Notes: generated by a model from the letters alone, not told the origin. A stretch of 64,000 nt of DNA from CAIKLP01 sp965279595 (GCA_965279595.1 OZ257246.1:2666001-2730000); one strand, 5' to 3'. Positions 44,470 through 54,510 are shown, numbered from the stretch's first letter. Program-made: numbers and translations.

Positions 44470-46245
44470 TTAAACAGCCATTTGTTCTATTTCATTTTTT
44501 CTAAGTACCCGTTCACCAATTTGCTGACGCCACATTGCATAATAAAGTCCTTTATGAGCTAATAATTCACTGTGTTGTCCTTGCTCAATAATATTACCAC
44601 GTTCTAGTACATAAATTCTATCAGCATGCATAATAGTTGAAAGTCTGTGAGCAATCATAATAGTAATATGATTTTTGCCATCAGATATCTTTTTAATTGT
44701 TTCATTGATTTCTTCTTCAGTTAAAGAATCCAATGCAGAAGTTGCTTCATCAAACACCATTAAATTCGGTCTTCTCAATAATGCTCGTGCAATAGAAAGT
44801 CTTTGCTTTTCACCACCTGAAACTTTAACACCACCTTCTCCGATAACAGTATCCAATCCTTTATCTGCTCTAGCTAATAAGTTTTGACAAGCAGCTTTTT
44901 CAAGTACTTCCATACATTCGGCGTCAGTGGCAGTTGGATTCACAAACAATAAGTTTTCTCTAATAGTTCCAGCAAACAACTGAGTATCTTGAGTTACAAA
45001 ACCAATTCGTTCACGCATTAAATCCAAATCAATTTCTTTTTCAGCTACATCATTATAACGGACTTCTCCAATTTGAGGGCGATACAATCCAACTAATAAT
45101 TTCACCAAAGTTGTTTTTCCAGAACCTGAAGGCCCAACAAATGCAATAGTTTCACCAGCCTTCACTTCAAAGTTAATATCATGAATAGCTTTAGTTGTTG
45201 CTGATTGATGCTGGAAACTTACTTGATCAAAAGTTAATTTTTTAACTTCTTTTATAACAACCGGATTCGCTGGTCTAGGTTCTCTAGGCGAATTCATAAT
45301 TTGCTCGAAATTTCCCAAAGAAACTTCAGCTTCGCGATAAATATTAATGATATTTCCTAGCTCTTGTAATGGTCCGAAAATAAAGAAAGAATAAAACATT
45401 AAAGAGAACATTTGTCCGACTGAAATTTCTTTCTGAAAAATTAAATATAACATGACGAACATGATGCAAGTTCTCAAGAAGTTTACTGCAGTACCCTGAA
45501 TGAAACTAAGACTTCTAATGTATTTAACTTTCTTTAATTCTAAACCTAAAATTTTTCCAGTTGTATTATTTAATCGTTTAATTTCTTGATCAACTAAACC
45601 TAATGATTTTACTAATTCAATATTTCGAAGTGATTCTGTTGTAGAGCCTGCTAATGCAGTGGTTTCACCAACAATTACTTTCTGAATTTTTTTAATCCTT
45701 TTACTAAGAGCTGAACTTAAAATACCTAATAAAGGAACAACTGCTAAAAAAATAGGTGCAATGACCCAATGTACATTGATGGCATAAACCATTACGAAAA
45801 TAATACCAATGAATGAAGTAAATAATGTGTTTACAAAAGCCCCAATTAACTTTTCAACATCGCTTCTAACTTTTTGCAGAATACCCAAAGTTTCTCCACT
45901 TCGTTGATCTTCAAATTGAGAATATGACAAACCCAAAGAATGTTCCAAACCATCTGAATACATTTGAGCCCCTAACCTTTGTGTTATTACATTCACAAAA
46001 TAATCTTGGAAGTTTTTGGCAATTCTTGAAACAAAAGCAACACCAATTGTACCGCAAAGTAACAAGCCAACTCCTCTCACATATTGATCTTTTGTTAATT
46101 GATCAAATTTAGTGGCGTAATTGTCAATAACATGTCGGAAAATTAATGGGTCTAACAAGGAAAACCCTTGGTTAATTGCAGCTAGAAATAAGGCTAATAA
46201 TCCTAATTTCCAGTACTGTTTTAAATATGGATAGAGTAATTTCAT
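44470..46245 (-). CDS. ABC exporter with fused membrane and ATPase domains (MsbA-like)
   Basis: A 591-residue half-transporter. Six transmembrane segments in the first ~310 residues are followed by an NBD with Walker A VGPSGSGKTTL, signature VSGGEKQR, Walker B LMVFDEATSALD and switch MIAHRLSTI. It forms homodimers that export lipid A/lipids or drugs; substrate unknown. It is upstream of ccmE on the same strand with 116 bases between, and divergent from a histidine kinase. A TACTTTTA lies just upstream of its start. Confidence 0.9.
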   Translation of the reverse strand: MKLLYPYLKQYWKLGLLALFLAAINQGFSLLDPLIFRHVIDNYATKFDQLTKDQYVRGVGLLLCGTIGVAFVSRIAKNFQDYFVNVITQRLGAQMYSDGLEHSLGLSYSQFEDQRSGETLGILQKVRSDVEKLIGAFVNTLFTSFIGIIFVMVYAINVHWVIAPIFLAVVPLLGILSSALSKRIKKIQKVIVGETTALAGSTTESLRNIELVKSLGLVDQEIKRLNNTTGKILGLELKKVKYIRSLSFIQGTAVNFLRTCIMFVMLYLIFQKEISVGQMFSLMFYSFFIFGPLQELGNIINIYREAEVSLGNFEQIMNSPREPRPANPVVIKEVKKLTFDQVSFQHQSATTKAIHDINFEVKAGETIAFVGPSGSGKTTLVKLLVGLYRPQIGEVRYNDVAEKEIDLDLMRERIGFVTQDTQLFAGTIRENLLFVNPTATDAECMEVLEKAACQNLLARADKGLDTVIGEGGVKVSGGEKQRLSIARALLRRPNLMVFDEATSALDSLTEEEINETIKKISDGKNHITIMIAHRLSTIMHADRIYVLERGNIIEQGQHSELLAHKGLYYAMWRQQIGERVLRKNEIEQMAV

Positions 46246-46429
46246 GATTGCTTTTTAAAATTAAAGGCTAAAAGTAATGAATGTAACATTAAACTCATAC
46301 AATTTGTTTAAACTTATATTTAGGTTGAAGTCAGGATAATACCCATTGAAATATTCAAAAAGTGCATTTTCTTAGTTTCAAAATGCAAATCTTACCATTT
46401 CTTTATTACCTTTAAACTAAATCCCAAAT

Positions 46430-47725
46430 ATGATCGAGAAAATATTTTCCTTTGGAATTACTGAAACCACTCCTCCTGCTAAGGCCAAAAGAATTAGAAC
46501 TATTAATACTTTAGCTACTTTCAGTTTTCTCATCATGCTTATCACTGATATAGCAGCCGTTTTGGGGGAAAATTATTTTGTATTGTACACCAACTTCTTT
46601 CGATTTTTTGTTTTCCTAGGTTTATTTACCTTCATTTTATTTAAAAAACATAATGGTGCTGCCTATTATTTCATGATAAGCAGTTTCTTATTAAATTCAT
46701 ATAGTGGATATGTAAACCCTCAACAAAATGTAATGTTGCTTACCATTTTTCCAATAGTAGCACTTTCCATTTATTTAATAAATAATTTAAGGTGGAATAT
46801 AGTTTATGCAGCAGCCAATTGTATTTCATTTATCACTTTACGCTACCGACAAGATCATCAAAATTTAAATTTTAATATCACTATGCAAGTTGGTATAGTT
46901 ATAATATTTGCTGCATTTGTACTGATTTATTATTTCATTAAAAAAGAAAATGAGAATTATGAAAAACTTATTCAGGTACAAAATGAGAAACTTGCTTTAA
47001 ATAATAAATTATTAGAAGAACAAAACGAAAACCTAAGTTCTTTAAATAATTTAAAAGATAAGTTTTTTAAAATCATCGCTCATGATTTAAGAAACCCTTT
47101 TCAAGGAATCAATGCTATTTCAGATTTAATGATCAAAGAATATGATACTATTCCAGATTCAGATAAAATAAATTTCATTGAAAAAATTAAAAGCACTTCC
47201 AATTCAGGCTATTATTTATTAGACAATCTTTTGAAATGGTCAATAAGTCAAACTACAGAATTACATGTAAAAAAAGAAATTTGTTTTCCATATCATATCA
47301 TTACTGAAACCTTGCTTTTATTTCACGAGCAGATAGCAAGCAAGAATATCAATTTTGTAAATAATATTCCATTTACTTTGCAAATTATGGTAGATAAAAA
47401 CATGTTCGCAAGTATAATTCGAAACCTAATTTCTAATGCTTTAAAATTCACTCCTAAAGACGGTAAAGTTTCCATAAATAGTAGAGTAAGTACCGAAAAG
47501 GTTTTTATTTCTATTCATGATTCAGGAATAGGATTAAGTTCAAATCAGATTGCTGACATTATGAATCATAGTAATATTATTAGCACCCCAGGTACTACTA
47601 ATGAACAAGGCACAGGCATTGGTCTTTATTTGTGTAATGAATTTATACACAAACATGGGGGCAATTTGGTAATCGAATCCATATTAGGTAAAGGAAGTAC
47701 TTTTTCTTTTGACATACCAAACTAA
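46430..47725 (+). CDS. Membrane sensor histidine kinase, orphan
   Basis: A 431-residue kinase. Around six hydrophobic helices (about 20-175) without an evident extracellular sensor domain lead to a coiled coil (ENYEKLIQVQNEKLALNNKLLEEQNEN), then HisKA with the phosphorylated His in FFKIIAHDLRNPF and a HATPase domain (NLISNALKF, DSGIGLS, GTGIGLYLCNEFI). No response regulator or receiver domain is adjacent. It is divergent from the MsbA-like gene and precedes a small protein and a TonB receptor by ~50 bases, which may be its targets. Confidence 0.93.
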   Translation: MIEKIFSFGITETTPPAKAKRIRTINTLATFSFLIMLITDIAAVLGENYFVLYTNFFRFFVFLGLFTFILFKKHNGAAYYFMISSFLLNSYSGYVNPQQNVMLLTIFPIVALSIYLINNLRWNIVYAAANCISFITLRYRQDHQNLNFNITMQVGIVIIFAAFVLIYYFIKKENENYEKLIQVQNEKLALNNKLLEEQNENLSSLNNLKDKFFKIIAHDLRNPFQGINAISDLMIKEYDTIPDSDKINFIEKIKSTSNSGYYLLDNLLKWSISQTTELHVKKEICFPYHIITETLLLFHEQIASKNINFVNNIPFTLQIMVDKNMFASIIRNLISNALKFTPKDGKVSINSRVSTEKVFISIHDSGIGLSSNQIADIMNHSNIISTPGTTNEQGTGIGLYLCNEFIHKHGGNLVIESILGKGSTFSFDIPN

Positions 47726-47774
47726 ATAAGTTATAACATCCAGATAATTCAACTAAATAAATTTTACAATTTTG

Positions 47775-48305
47775 ATGAAGAACCTTTTCATATTTGTTTT
47801 TTTGCTCTTTATGTTTTATGTCCTATTTGGATATGTGATTTTACATGAAGTACAATTAAAAGTTGTGAAGAGAGAAATTAAAAGAAGTATTAAGAATAAA
47901 GTTCCCCTGCAACATTTAACTAAAATTGTTATCCATAAAAATAACCAAGATCTATTAAATTGGAAAGATGACCATGAATTTAAAATGGGTCAAGAAATGT
48001 TTGACATTGTTTATTTCATAAAAAAAGCTGATACTACAATTTACTTTTGTATCAATGACAAACAAGAAAAAAAGCTATTTGAAAATTTAGAAAAGAATTT
48101 TAGTTTACTTTTTGCCGGTAATAAAAACAATAAAAATTCTTCTCAAATTTTAATTAAGGCTTTATCCTTTAAATATACCTTACCTTCAAATGGAGTCTCG
48201 CATTTTAATAATTATAAAATAAGCCACTACCCTAATTTTAATATCATTTCATTAAATGATATTACACTTCAACAATTAACACCTCCACCACAAATACTCT
48301 CTTAA
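47775..48305 (+). CDS. Small membrane-anchored protein of unknown function next to a TonB receptor
   Basis: ATG at 47775 (TTG at 47772 is less likely). The 176-residue product has one N-terminal hydrophobic helix (about 4-24) and a soluble extracytoplasmic domain ending LTPPPQILS. It contains YTLPSNGVSHFNNYKISHY and DTTIYFCINDK, no domain I recognise. It sits 50 bases after a histidine kinase and 71 before a TonB-dependent receptor, so it may be a periplasmic partner of that receptor; that is inference. Confidence 0.7.
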   Translation: MKNLFIFVFLLFMFYVLFGYVILHEVQLKVVKREIKRSIKNKVPLQHLTKIVIHKNNQDLLNWKDDHEFKMGQEMFDIVYFIKKADTTIYFCINDKQEKKLFENLEKNFSLLFAGNKNNKNSSQILIKALSFKYTLPSNGVSHFNNYKISHYPNFNIISLNDITLQQLTPPPQILS

Positions 48306-48376
48306 TTTTTAGATATTTTATTTAACAAATACTTAATTGTTTTAAGTGTTTAATTTATTTCATTAAAATCAAAATT

Positions 48377-50803
48377 ATGAAGAGATATTTAATGCTTTTT
48401 GTTTTGCTTAGTATTGGCATTACGTCAACAGCACAAACATTAAAAGTAAGTGATCAAACCACGCTTATTCCATTGCAAGGAGTAATTGTAGAGGTTAACA
48501 ACCAAACCTATTCAACTGATAGTAAAGGGAAATTAGACATTAGTCTATTTAAAAATTCAAATTTTAAAATTACATTTATTGGTTATGAATCTATAGAAAC
48601 AAATTACGCTGAATTAGAAAAGAATCAATTCAAAATTCTACTAAAAGAAAAATCATTTCAAACCAATGAAGTAGTAATTGCTGCTAGTAAATTCGAGGTT
48701 GAAAAAAGTAAAGTGGCTCAAAAAGTAGTCATCATTGATGCAAAAGAAATTGGTTTTGCCAATCAACAATCAACTGCCGATTTGTTACAAAATTCAGGAC
48801 AAGTTTTAGTTCAGAAAAGTCAACAAGGAGGTGGAAGCCCTATTATTAGAGGGTTTGAAGCCAACAAAGTTTTGATGGTAGTAGATGGTGTAAGATTGAA
48901 TAATGCTATTTACCGTGCCGGCCATTTGCAAAACAGTATAACTTTAGACCAAACCATATTCGAACGTGCTGAAATTGTTTTCGGACCTGGGTCTGTAATT
49001 TATGGAAGTGATGCTTTAGGTGGAGTAATGCATTTCTATACGAAAGATCCTACCTTATCAATCAATGATAAATTATTAACGAAAACTACAGCTGCATCAC
49101 GTTTCTCTAGTTCAAACAATGAATTTACTGAGCATGTTGATTTTTCAATTGCCGGAAAAAAATTAGGTTCTTTAACATCCTTTACTTTTTCAAAATTTGG
49201 AGATTTAAGACAAGGTGCCAATAGAAGTTCAGCAATGGGCAATCTAGGTAAAAGGACATTTTATCAAGATAGAATCAATGGCGTTGATACAATGATGAAG
49301 AATGATGATGAAATCATTCAAGTAGGTACAGGCTTTCAACAATATGATATCCTACAAAAAATATTATATAAACAATCTGAAAAAGTATCACATTTAATTA
49401 ATTTTCAATACTCAAATAGTACAGATGTTCCGCGCTATGATAGATTAACAGAAGTGAATGGAAGTGGTATTTTCAAAAGTGCAGAATGGTATTATGGTCC
49501 TCAGAAAAGAATGATGCTAGCCTATCAATTGCAATTGAAGAATGCATCATTTTATGATCAAGGAAATATCACTTTGGCTTTTCAAGATATTGAAGAAAGT
49601 AGACACAATAGGAATTGGAATAGTGCTAAACTAAATCACAGAATTGAAAATGTAAAAGTTTATTCCGTCAATTTTGATTTCAAAAAAGCAATTAAATCAC
49701 ATGAATTAGATTATGGAATTGAGGCTAACTACAATGATGTATATTCAACAGCATCTTTTGAAAATATTGTAACCGGAGCAACTGGAGTATTAGATACTCG
49801 ATATCCTGATGGTGGGTCAAGTATGCAAACCATTGCTGCATATATTACACATTCTCAACCATTAGGAAAAAAATTGATTTTACAAGAAGGAATACGATTG
49901 TCAAATGTGCAATTGAATTCAAAATTCAATGATAAAACTTTCTTCCCTTTTCCATTCAATGAAATTAATCAAAATGCGACTGCAGTAAATGGAAGTGTTG
50001 GTTTGATTTATAATATTGGAAATGGTTGGAGAACTGCATTCAATGTTGCTACTGGTTTCAGGGCACCCAATTTAGATGACTTGTCAAAAGTATTTGAATC
50101 GACCAAAGGTGATACAGCTGGGAATGCAAGTAATTTAGGATCATTAATTGTGCCTAACCCAGATTTAAAACCAGAAAAAACAACTAGTTTTGAATTGTCA
50201 ATATCAAAAAATTTCAACAACAAATTGAATGTTGAGTTGACTGGATTTTACACCTTATTGAATGATGCGATTGTTACACAAAATAGCACATTTAATGGCG
50301 CTTCATTCATTCAATATGGTGACACATTAAGTCAAGTTCAGAAAAATGTAAATGCTGCTGAAGCAACAATATATGGCATATCTGGCGATTTAAGTTTTGC
50401 AATTAATAATCAAATTAAATTAAGAAGTACATTAACTTATACGTATGGCAGAATTACTTCAGTTAGTCCACAGAAACCATTAGATCATATTGCTCCACTT
50501 TATGGAAAAACATCATTAATTTATTCAAGAAATAAATTCAAAGTGGAAGTCAATTCAATTTATAGTGCTGCAAAAAAACTAAGTGATTACAATTTAGCTG
50601 GAGAAGATAATATTGCTTATGCAACCGCTAATGGTATGCCTGCATGGACTACTTTTAATATCAAAGGTGGATATCAAATCAATGAAAATTTAGGTATTCA
50701 ATTAGGAATTGATAATTTGTTAGATACCAACTATAGAGTTTTTGCTTCTGGAATTAGTGCGAGTGGAAGAAATGTGGTAATTGCCTTGAGAGGTAATTTC
50801 TAA
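48377..50803 (+). CDS. TonB-dependent receptor with carboxypeptidase-regulatory-like N-terminal domain
   Basis: An 808-residue receptor. Signal peptide (about 1-19), a carboxypeptidase-D-regulatory-like domain (20-95), a plug domain (about 120-235, with SPIIRGFEANKVLMVVDGVRLNN and EIVFGPGSVIYGSDALGGVMHF) and a beta-barrel ending in GNF with a C-terminal Phe. The plug pattern is closest to the haemin/haemoglobin/transferrin-like receptors, but a siderophore, vitamin or metal substrate cannot be excluded. A strong terminator follows. The presence of a two-gene context with a sensor kinase upstream hints at regulation by it. Confidence 0.88.
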   Translation: MKRYLMLFVLLSIGITSTAQTLKVSDQTTLIPLQGVIVEVNNQTYSTDSKGKLDISLFKNSNFKITFIGYESIETNYAELEKNQFKILLKEKSFQTNEVVIAASKFEVEKSKVAQKVVIIDAKEIGFANQQSTADLLQNSGQVLVQKSQQGGGSPIIRGFEANKVLMVVDGVRLNNAIYRAGHLQNSITLDQTIFERAEIVFGPGSVIYGSDALGGVMHFYTKDPTLSINDKLLTKTTAASRFSSSNNEFTEHVDFSIAGKKLGSLTSFTFSKFGDLRQGANRSSAMGNLGKRTFYQDRINGVDTMMKNDDEIIQVGTGFQQYDILQKILYKQSEKVSHLINFQYSNSTDVPRYDRLTEVNGSGIFKSAEWYYGPQKRMMLAYQLQLKNASFYDQGNITLAFQDIEESRHNRNWNSAKLNHRIENVKVYSVNFDFKKAIKSHELDYGIEANYNDVYSTASFENIVTGATGVLDTRYPDGGSSMQTIAAYITHSQPLGKKLILQEGIRLSNVQLNSKFNDKTFFPFPFNEINQNATAVNGSVGLIYNIGNGWRTAFNVATGFRAPNLDDLSKVFESTKGDTAGNASNLGSLIVPNPDLKPEKTTSFELSISKNFNNKLNVELTGFYTLLNDAIVTQNSTFNGASFIQYGDTLSQVQKNVNAAEATIYGISGDLSFAINNQIKLRSTLTYTYGRITSVSPQKPLDHIAPLYGKTSLIYSRNKFKVEVNSIYSAAKKLSDYNLAGEDNIAYATANGMPAWTTFNIKGGYQINENLGIQLGIDNLLDTNYRVFASGISASGRNVVIALRGNF

Positions 50804-50821
50804 TTTAAATTCTACAAATTT

Positions 50822-50858
50822 AAAAAGGCAAGTCTATAATAGACTTGCCCTTTTTTTA
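50822..50858 (+). terminator. Rho-independent terminator after the TonB receptor
   Basis: Stem GGCAAGTCT / AGACTTGCC with a short loop, then TTTTTTT. Downstream minus-strand VOC gene ends at 50856, so the hairpin overlaps its stop. Confidence 0.85.
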
Positions 50859-51209
50859 TTCTTTGGGTTCCCAAAGTTCAATACGATTTCCTTCAAGATC
50901 CAGTATCCACGCGAATTTGCCAAATTCATCTTCTTGGTTATCTATAATTTTTTGTCCATCTACTTTAAGTTGATTTAATAATCCATCTAAGTCTGCAACT
51001 CGGAAGTTGATCATGAAATTTCCTTCATAATATTTTGAGTCTTGTTTGAAAATACTGAATGCAGTATAACCATTTGGTTCATCCTTCCAAGGAAAAGTAG
51101 TTCCCCAATCTGCCAATTCAATACCTAAGTGTTTGCTGTACCACTCATTCAATGCAGCTTGATTTTTTGCCTTGAAAAAAACGCCACCTATTCCAATTAC
51201 TTTTTTCAT
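50856..51209 (-). CDS. VOC superfamily (glyoxalase-like) protein
   Basis: A 117-residue single-module VOC protein. GVFFKAKNQAALNEWYSKHLGIELADWG and YTAFSIF, then FMINFRVADLDGLLNQL and GKFAWILDLEGNRIELWEP, give the two beta-alpha-beta-beta-beta units of glyoxalase-type folds, ending ELWEPKE with a metal-ligand Glu. Substrate unknown. It is separate from gdhA by its own terminator region. Confidence 0.88.
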   Translation of the reverse strand: MKKVIGIGGVFFKAKNQAALNEWYSKHLGIELADWGTTFPWKDEPNGYTAFSIFKQDSKYYEGNFMINFRVADLDGLLNQLKVDGQKIIDNQEDEFGKFAWILDLEGNRIELWEPKE

Positions 51210-51270
51210 TCTTATAAATGTGATTATTTTACAAATAAAACTAATTAAAATAAACCGAAAGTGAGAAAAT

Positions 51271-51300
51271 AAAAAAACCCCGCAAATGCTTGCGGGGTTT
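51271..51300 (-). terminator. Terminator after gdhA on the minus strand
   Basis: AAACCCCGCAA / TTGCGGGGTTT with a four-base loop; followed on the minus strand by TTTTTATTTTC. Confidence 0.88.
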
Positions 51301-51321
51301 GGATTTCTTTATTCGGTTTGA

Positions 51322-52767
51322 TCAAGGGAAAATACCAAGACTCAAATAAGATACTGCAATTTTATCGATTGCTCCAACAAATGCTGCTGTACGCAAACTA
51401 TCAATTTTCTTATTCGCTAATTTGATTTCACGAATTTCATGATAAGAACGAATCATTGTATCTTCCAAACCTGAATTCACTAATTCTAATTCAGTTGGAC
51501 CTTTAACAATTGCTTTTCTTTGTTCAATTGAAAGTCTAACATTAGTTGCTTTTTCAATTGTATCAACTAAAGTTCTATTTGCATTTTCTTCATAGCGTTT
51601 GTCCATACGTCCAAATGCAACATGAGATAAATTCTTCAACCATTCAAAGTATGAAACCGTTACTCCACCTGCATTACAATACATATCAGGAATGATAATT
51701 CCACCTTTTTTAGTGAAATATTCTTCTGCTTCAGGAGTAGTAGGACCATTAGCACCTTCTGCAATAATTTTTGCTTTGATGCGGCTAATGTTTTCTTTAG
51801 TGATTTGATTTTCTAAAGCTGCTGGAACTAAAATATCGCAATCTTGTTCTAAACCAACTGAAGAATTTTTGAATTCTTTTGCTGCTCCTTTATAACCTAA
51901 GATTGAACCAGTTTTTTTACGATGAGCAAATACAGCTTCAATATCTAATCCTTTGGCGTTATAAATTGCACCTTCATATTCACAAAGACCAACTATAATA
52001 CCACCTGCTTCTTGAATAAATTTAGCTGAGTAGAAACCAACATTTCCTAAACCTTGAACAATTACACGCTTGCCTTCTAAACCAGCGGTTAATCCAAGTT
52101 TCTTCATATCTTCAGCAACACTCACGCATTCACGAACTGCGTAGAATACACCACGACCAGTTGCTTCTCTACGACCATTGATACCAGATTGTGAAATAGG
52201 TTTCCCAGTTACACATGCACTTGCATCTAAAGAACCTGGGTTCATTGCTGCATAGGTATCTACTATCCATGACATTTCACGTTCTCCAGTTCCGTAATCA
52301 GGAGCAGGAACGTCAATACCAGGACCTATAAAGTTTTTCTTAATTAATTCAGAAGTATAACGACGTGTTATATTTTCTAACTGTTCAACTGTGTAGTTTT
52401 TAGGATTAATTTTTACACCACCCTTTCCACCACCAAACGGTACATTTACAACAGCGCATTTGTAAGTCATTAAAGCTGCAAGAGCCATAACTTCATCTTC
52501 ATTTACCATTTCACTGTAACGGATACCACCTTTTGTAGGTAGTTTGTGATGTGAGTGTTCAACTCGCCATGCATCAATAACCTCGAATTGGCCATTGCCT
52601 TTTCTGATTGGAAATTGAAAACGATAAACACTGTTACAAGTTTTAATTTGATTCAACAACCCTTCTGGGTGTGGAGTAAAGCGCGCAGCTTTATCAAAGA
52701 ATGAACAAACATCTCCGAAGAAATGCATTTCCTGTTCAACCTTTTTTGCTTTTACGGTTTTAGCCAT
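51322..52767 (-). CDS. gdhA: Glu/Leu/Phe/Val dehydrogenase (glutamate dehydrogenase)
   Basis: A 481-residue enzyme of the GDH family. KCAVVNVPFGGGKGGVKINPK has the conserved active-site Lys and Gly-rich loop, DVPAPDYGTGEREMSW the catalytic Asp region, and the Rossmann half has VQGLGNVGFYSAKFI. It interconverts glutamate with 2-oxoglutarate and ammonia; NAD or NADP use is not clear. An upstream neighbour is the ccmD/C/B set on the same strand, not functionally related. Confidence 0.95.
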   Translation of the reverse strand: MAKTVKAKKVEQEMHFFGDVCSFFDKAARFTPHPEGLLNQIKTCNSVYRFQFPIRKGNGQFEVIDAWRVEHSHHKLPTKGGIRYSEMVNEDEVMALAALMTYKCAVVNVPFGGGKGGVKINPKNYTVEQLENITRRYTSELIKKNFIGPGIDVPAPDYGTGEREMSWIVDTYAAMNPGSLDASACVTGKPISQSGINGRREATGRGVFYAVRECVSVAEDMKKLGLTAGLEGKRVIVQGLGNVGFYSAKFIQEAGGIIVGLCEYEGAIYNAKGLDIEAVFAHRKKTGSILGYKGAAKEFKNSSVGLEQDCDILVPAALENQITKENISRIKAKIIAEGANGPTTPEAEEYFTKKGGIIIPDMYCNAGGVTVSYFEWLKNLSHVAFGRMDKRYEENANRTLVDTIEKATNVRLSIEQRKAIVKGPTELELVNSGLEDTMIRSYHEIREIKLANKKIDSLRTAAFVGAIDKIAVSYLSLGIFP

Positions 52768-52852
52768 AAATAATAAATCTAGTTAGTAATATGTTGTAAG
52801 TAATAGATTAAATTCTGAAACAAATGTTTGATTAATAATTAGCAATTACAAA

Positions 52853-53065
52853 TTATTTAGACTCTTTTTCAATTTTAGTTAATCTTCTGTCTATTAAAAA
52901 AAGATAAAGTGCTATGCCAATGAATACTACAGCAATTGTTGCAATTACTACGTATATTTTCCCAGAGCTTCGCATGGCATCTGCCATTTCTACATTTTCT
53001 GTACTTTGTGCAAATGATAAAATGCTATAAAAAAAGAAGGCCAAAACGGTTATTATTTTTTTCAT
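52853..53065 (-). CDS. ccmD: CcmD-like small membrane protein
   Basis: A 70-residue protein with a cleavable-looking signal (about 1-19, then FAQ), one transmembrane segment (about 36-56) and a charged C-terminus (DRRLTKIEKESK). It sits after ccmC with a 9-base gap. CcmD helps release holo-CcmE from the CcmABC complex. Assigned by position and the single-helix pattern. Confidence 0.8.
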   Translation of the reverse strand: MKKIITVLAFFFYSILSFAQSTENVEMADAMRSSGKIYVVIATIAVVFIGIALYLFLIDRRLTKIEKESK

Positions 53066-53074
53066 TGTAATAGT

Positions 53075-53737
53075 TTAATTTTCAAGTAATTGATTTGTTA
53101 TTTTTCTTAAACGAACTCTAATTTGTGCAATCCATAAACCGATCAAAATCCAGCCAATTACAGCAGGATAGAAAACCATTCTCATGTTATTATCCATATC
53201 GTATTGATTAAAACCAGGATTGCCTCCATTGCCAGGATGTAAAGAATCTGTTAAACGAGGTAGGATAAATAATAAAACAATCATCACAGGAAAGGCGAAA
53301 ACACTATAAACGGCAGATATTTTTGCGCGTTTTTGTTCATCATCCAAAGAACCTCTCAATACAAAATAAGCTAAGTAAACAAGCATCGCAATAGCAGCAC
53401 TGTTTTGTTTAGGGTCATTACTCCATGCTTCACCCCAAGTGTATTTGGCCCAAATCATCCCTGTAATCAAGCCCAATAATCCTAAGAAAATTCCAACATT
53501 TGCTGATTCCACTGCTTTATCATCATATTCTTCTTTGCCAGAACTTAAATACTTAATGCTATTGGTTGCGTTTACTATAAATAAAACAATCATTGCAAAC
53601 CACATTGGAACATGGAAATATACGTTTCGAATGGTTTCGTGTAAAATAGGCAGCACTGGAACAGCCCCTAATAATCCTTGAATAAGTGTAAAAAGCACCA
53701 AAAGTACTCCTAAATATTTCCACCAATTAGCCTTCAT
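53075..53737 (-). CDS. ccmC: Haem exporter protein CcmC (CcsA-like)
   Basis: ATG 53737 is chosen over TTG 53743. The 220-residue product has six hydrophobic segments and the WD-type haem-binding region (TWGEAWSNDPKQNSAAI), plus HVPMWFAMIVL and LPRLTDSLHPG with His. It hands haem to CcmE. The canonical W-x-W-D wording is weakened here (WGEAWSND), so the WD motif is degenerate but positionally clear. Follows ccmB by about 40 bases. Confidence 0.9.
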   Translation of the reverse strand: MKANWWKYLGVLLVLFTLIQGLLGAVPVLPILHETIRNVYFHVPMWFAMIVLFIVNATNSIKYLSSGKEEYDDKAVESANVGIFLGLLGLITGMIWAKYTWGEAWSNDPKQNSAAIAMLVYLAYFVLRGSLDDEQKRAKISAVYSVFAFPVMIVLLFILPRLTDSLHPGNGGNPGFNQYDMDNNMRMVFYPAVIGWILIGLWIAQIRVRLRKITNQLLEN

Positions 53738-53779
53738 GCTCAATCTTTTATTTCGAATATTATTTTAAAAAAACAACGA

Positions 53780-54439
53780 TTAATCACGCCAAATGTAAGG
53801 AAATAAGAGTAAAGAAACAGCCAATACGATAATATTTATCAACAGCAAAACACTCAATTCATTTAAACTTACCGAACGCTCTAATCCATCCATTGCATTC
53901 TTTGAAAATTTAATTAATAACATCAATAATGGTACAATTACTGGAAAACTTAAAATTGCCATCAAAGTAGCGTTGTTATTGGCTTTTGAAGCAATTGCTG
54001 AAACCATTGTAAAGACTGTCGAAAAACTAATTCCACCTAGAATTACTGCAACTAAATATAAACCCATATCTTGTATAGGATTATTAAAAACGATGGTATA
54101 AAATAGCAAGCAAATTCCCGCTATCAGAATCATTAAAAATAGATTGTAAATAATTTTCGAAAGTATAACGGCCGTTGGGTTTACAATACTATAATAATAT
54201 AAGTAGCGCCCCCTATTTTCTTGCATAAAACTTTTTGCCATGGCATTGATGGAGGCAAATAATAATATAATCCAAAAAAGAGCATTCCAAACAATAGGAT
54301 CAATTTGTTTAAAGCTTAAATAACAGATAAAAACGGTCGCAAACACATACAACAAAATACCATTAATTGCATATTTAGAACGCCATTCTAATAAGAATTC
54401 CTTTTTAATTAATGTAATGGTTTGTTGAATTAATAACAT
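53780..54439 (-). CDS. ccmB: Haem exporter protein CcmB
   Basis: ATG 54439 is taken; TTG at 54445 would add two residues. The 219-residue product has six hydrophobic segments and begins LLIQQTITLIKKEFLLEWRSKYAINGILLY, as in CcmB. It is the permease of the CcmABCD complex. No ccmA ATPase is adjacent or elsewhere in the window. It is the first gene of ccmB-ccmC-ccmD. Confidence 0.88.
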   Translation of the reverse strand: MLLIQQTITLIKKEFLLEWRSKYAINGILLYVFATVFICYLSFKQIDPIVWNALFWIILLFASINAMAKSFMQENRGRYLYYYSIVNPTAVILSKIIYNLFLMILIAGICLLFYTIVFNNPIQDMGLYLVAVILGGISFSTVFTMVSAIASKANNNATLMAILSFPVIVPLLMLLIKFSKNAMDGLERSVSLNELSVLLLINIIVLAVSLLLFPYIWRD

Positions 54440-54510
54440 GTTCAAATATATAAATTTCTTATTTATGGAATTTGATTGCTTTTCTCTCTAATTGTTAAAT
54501 CATTAATCTT

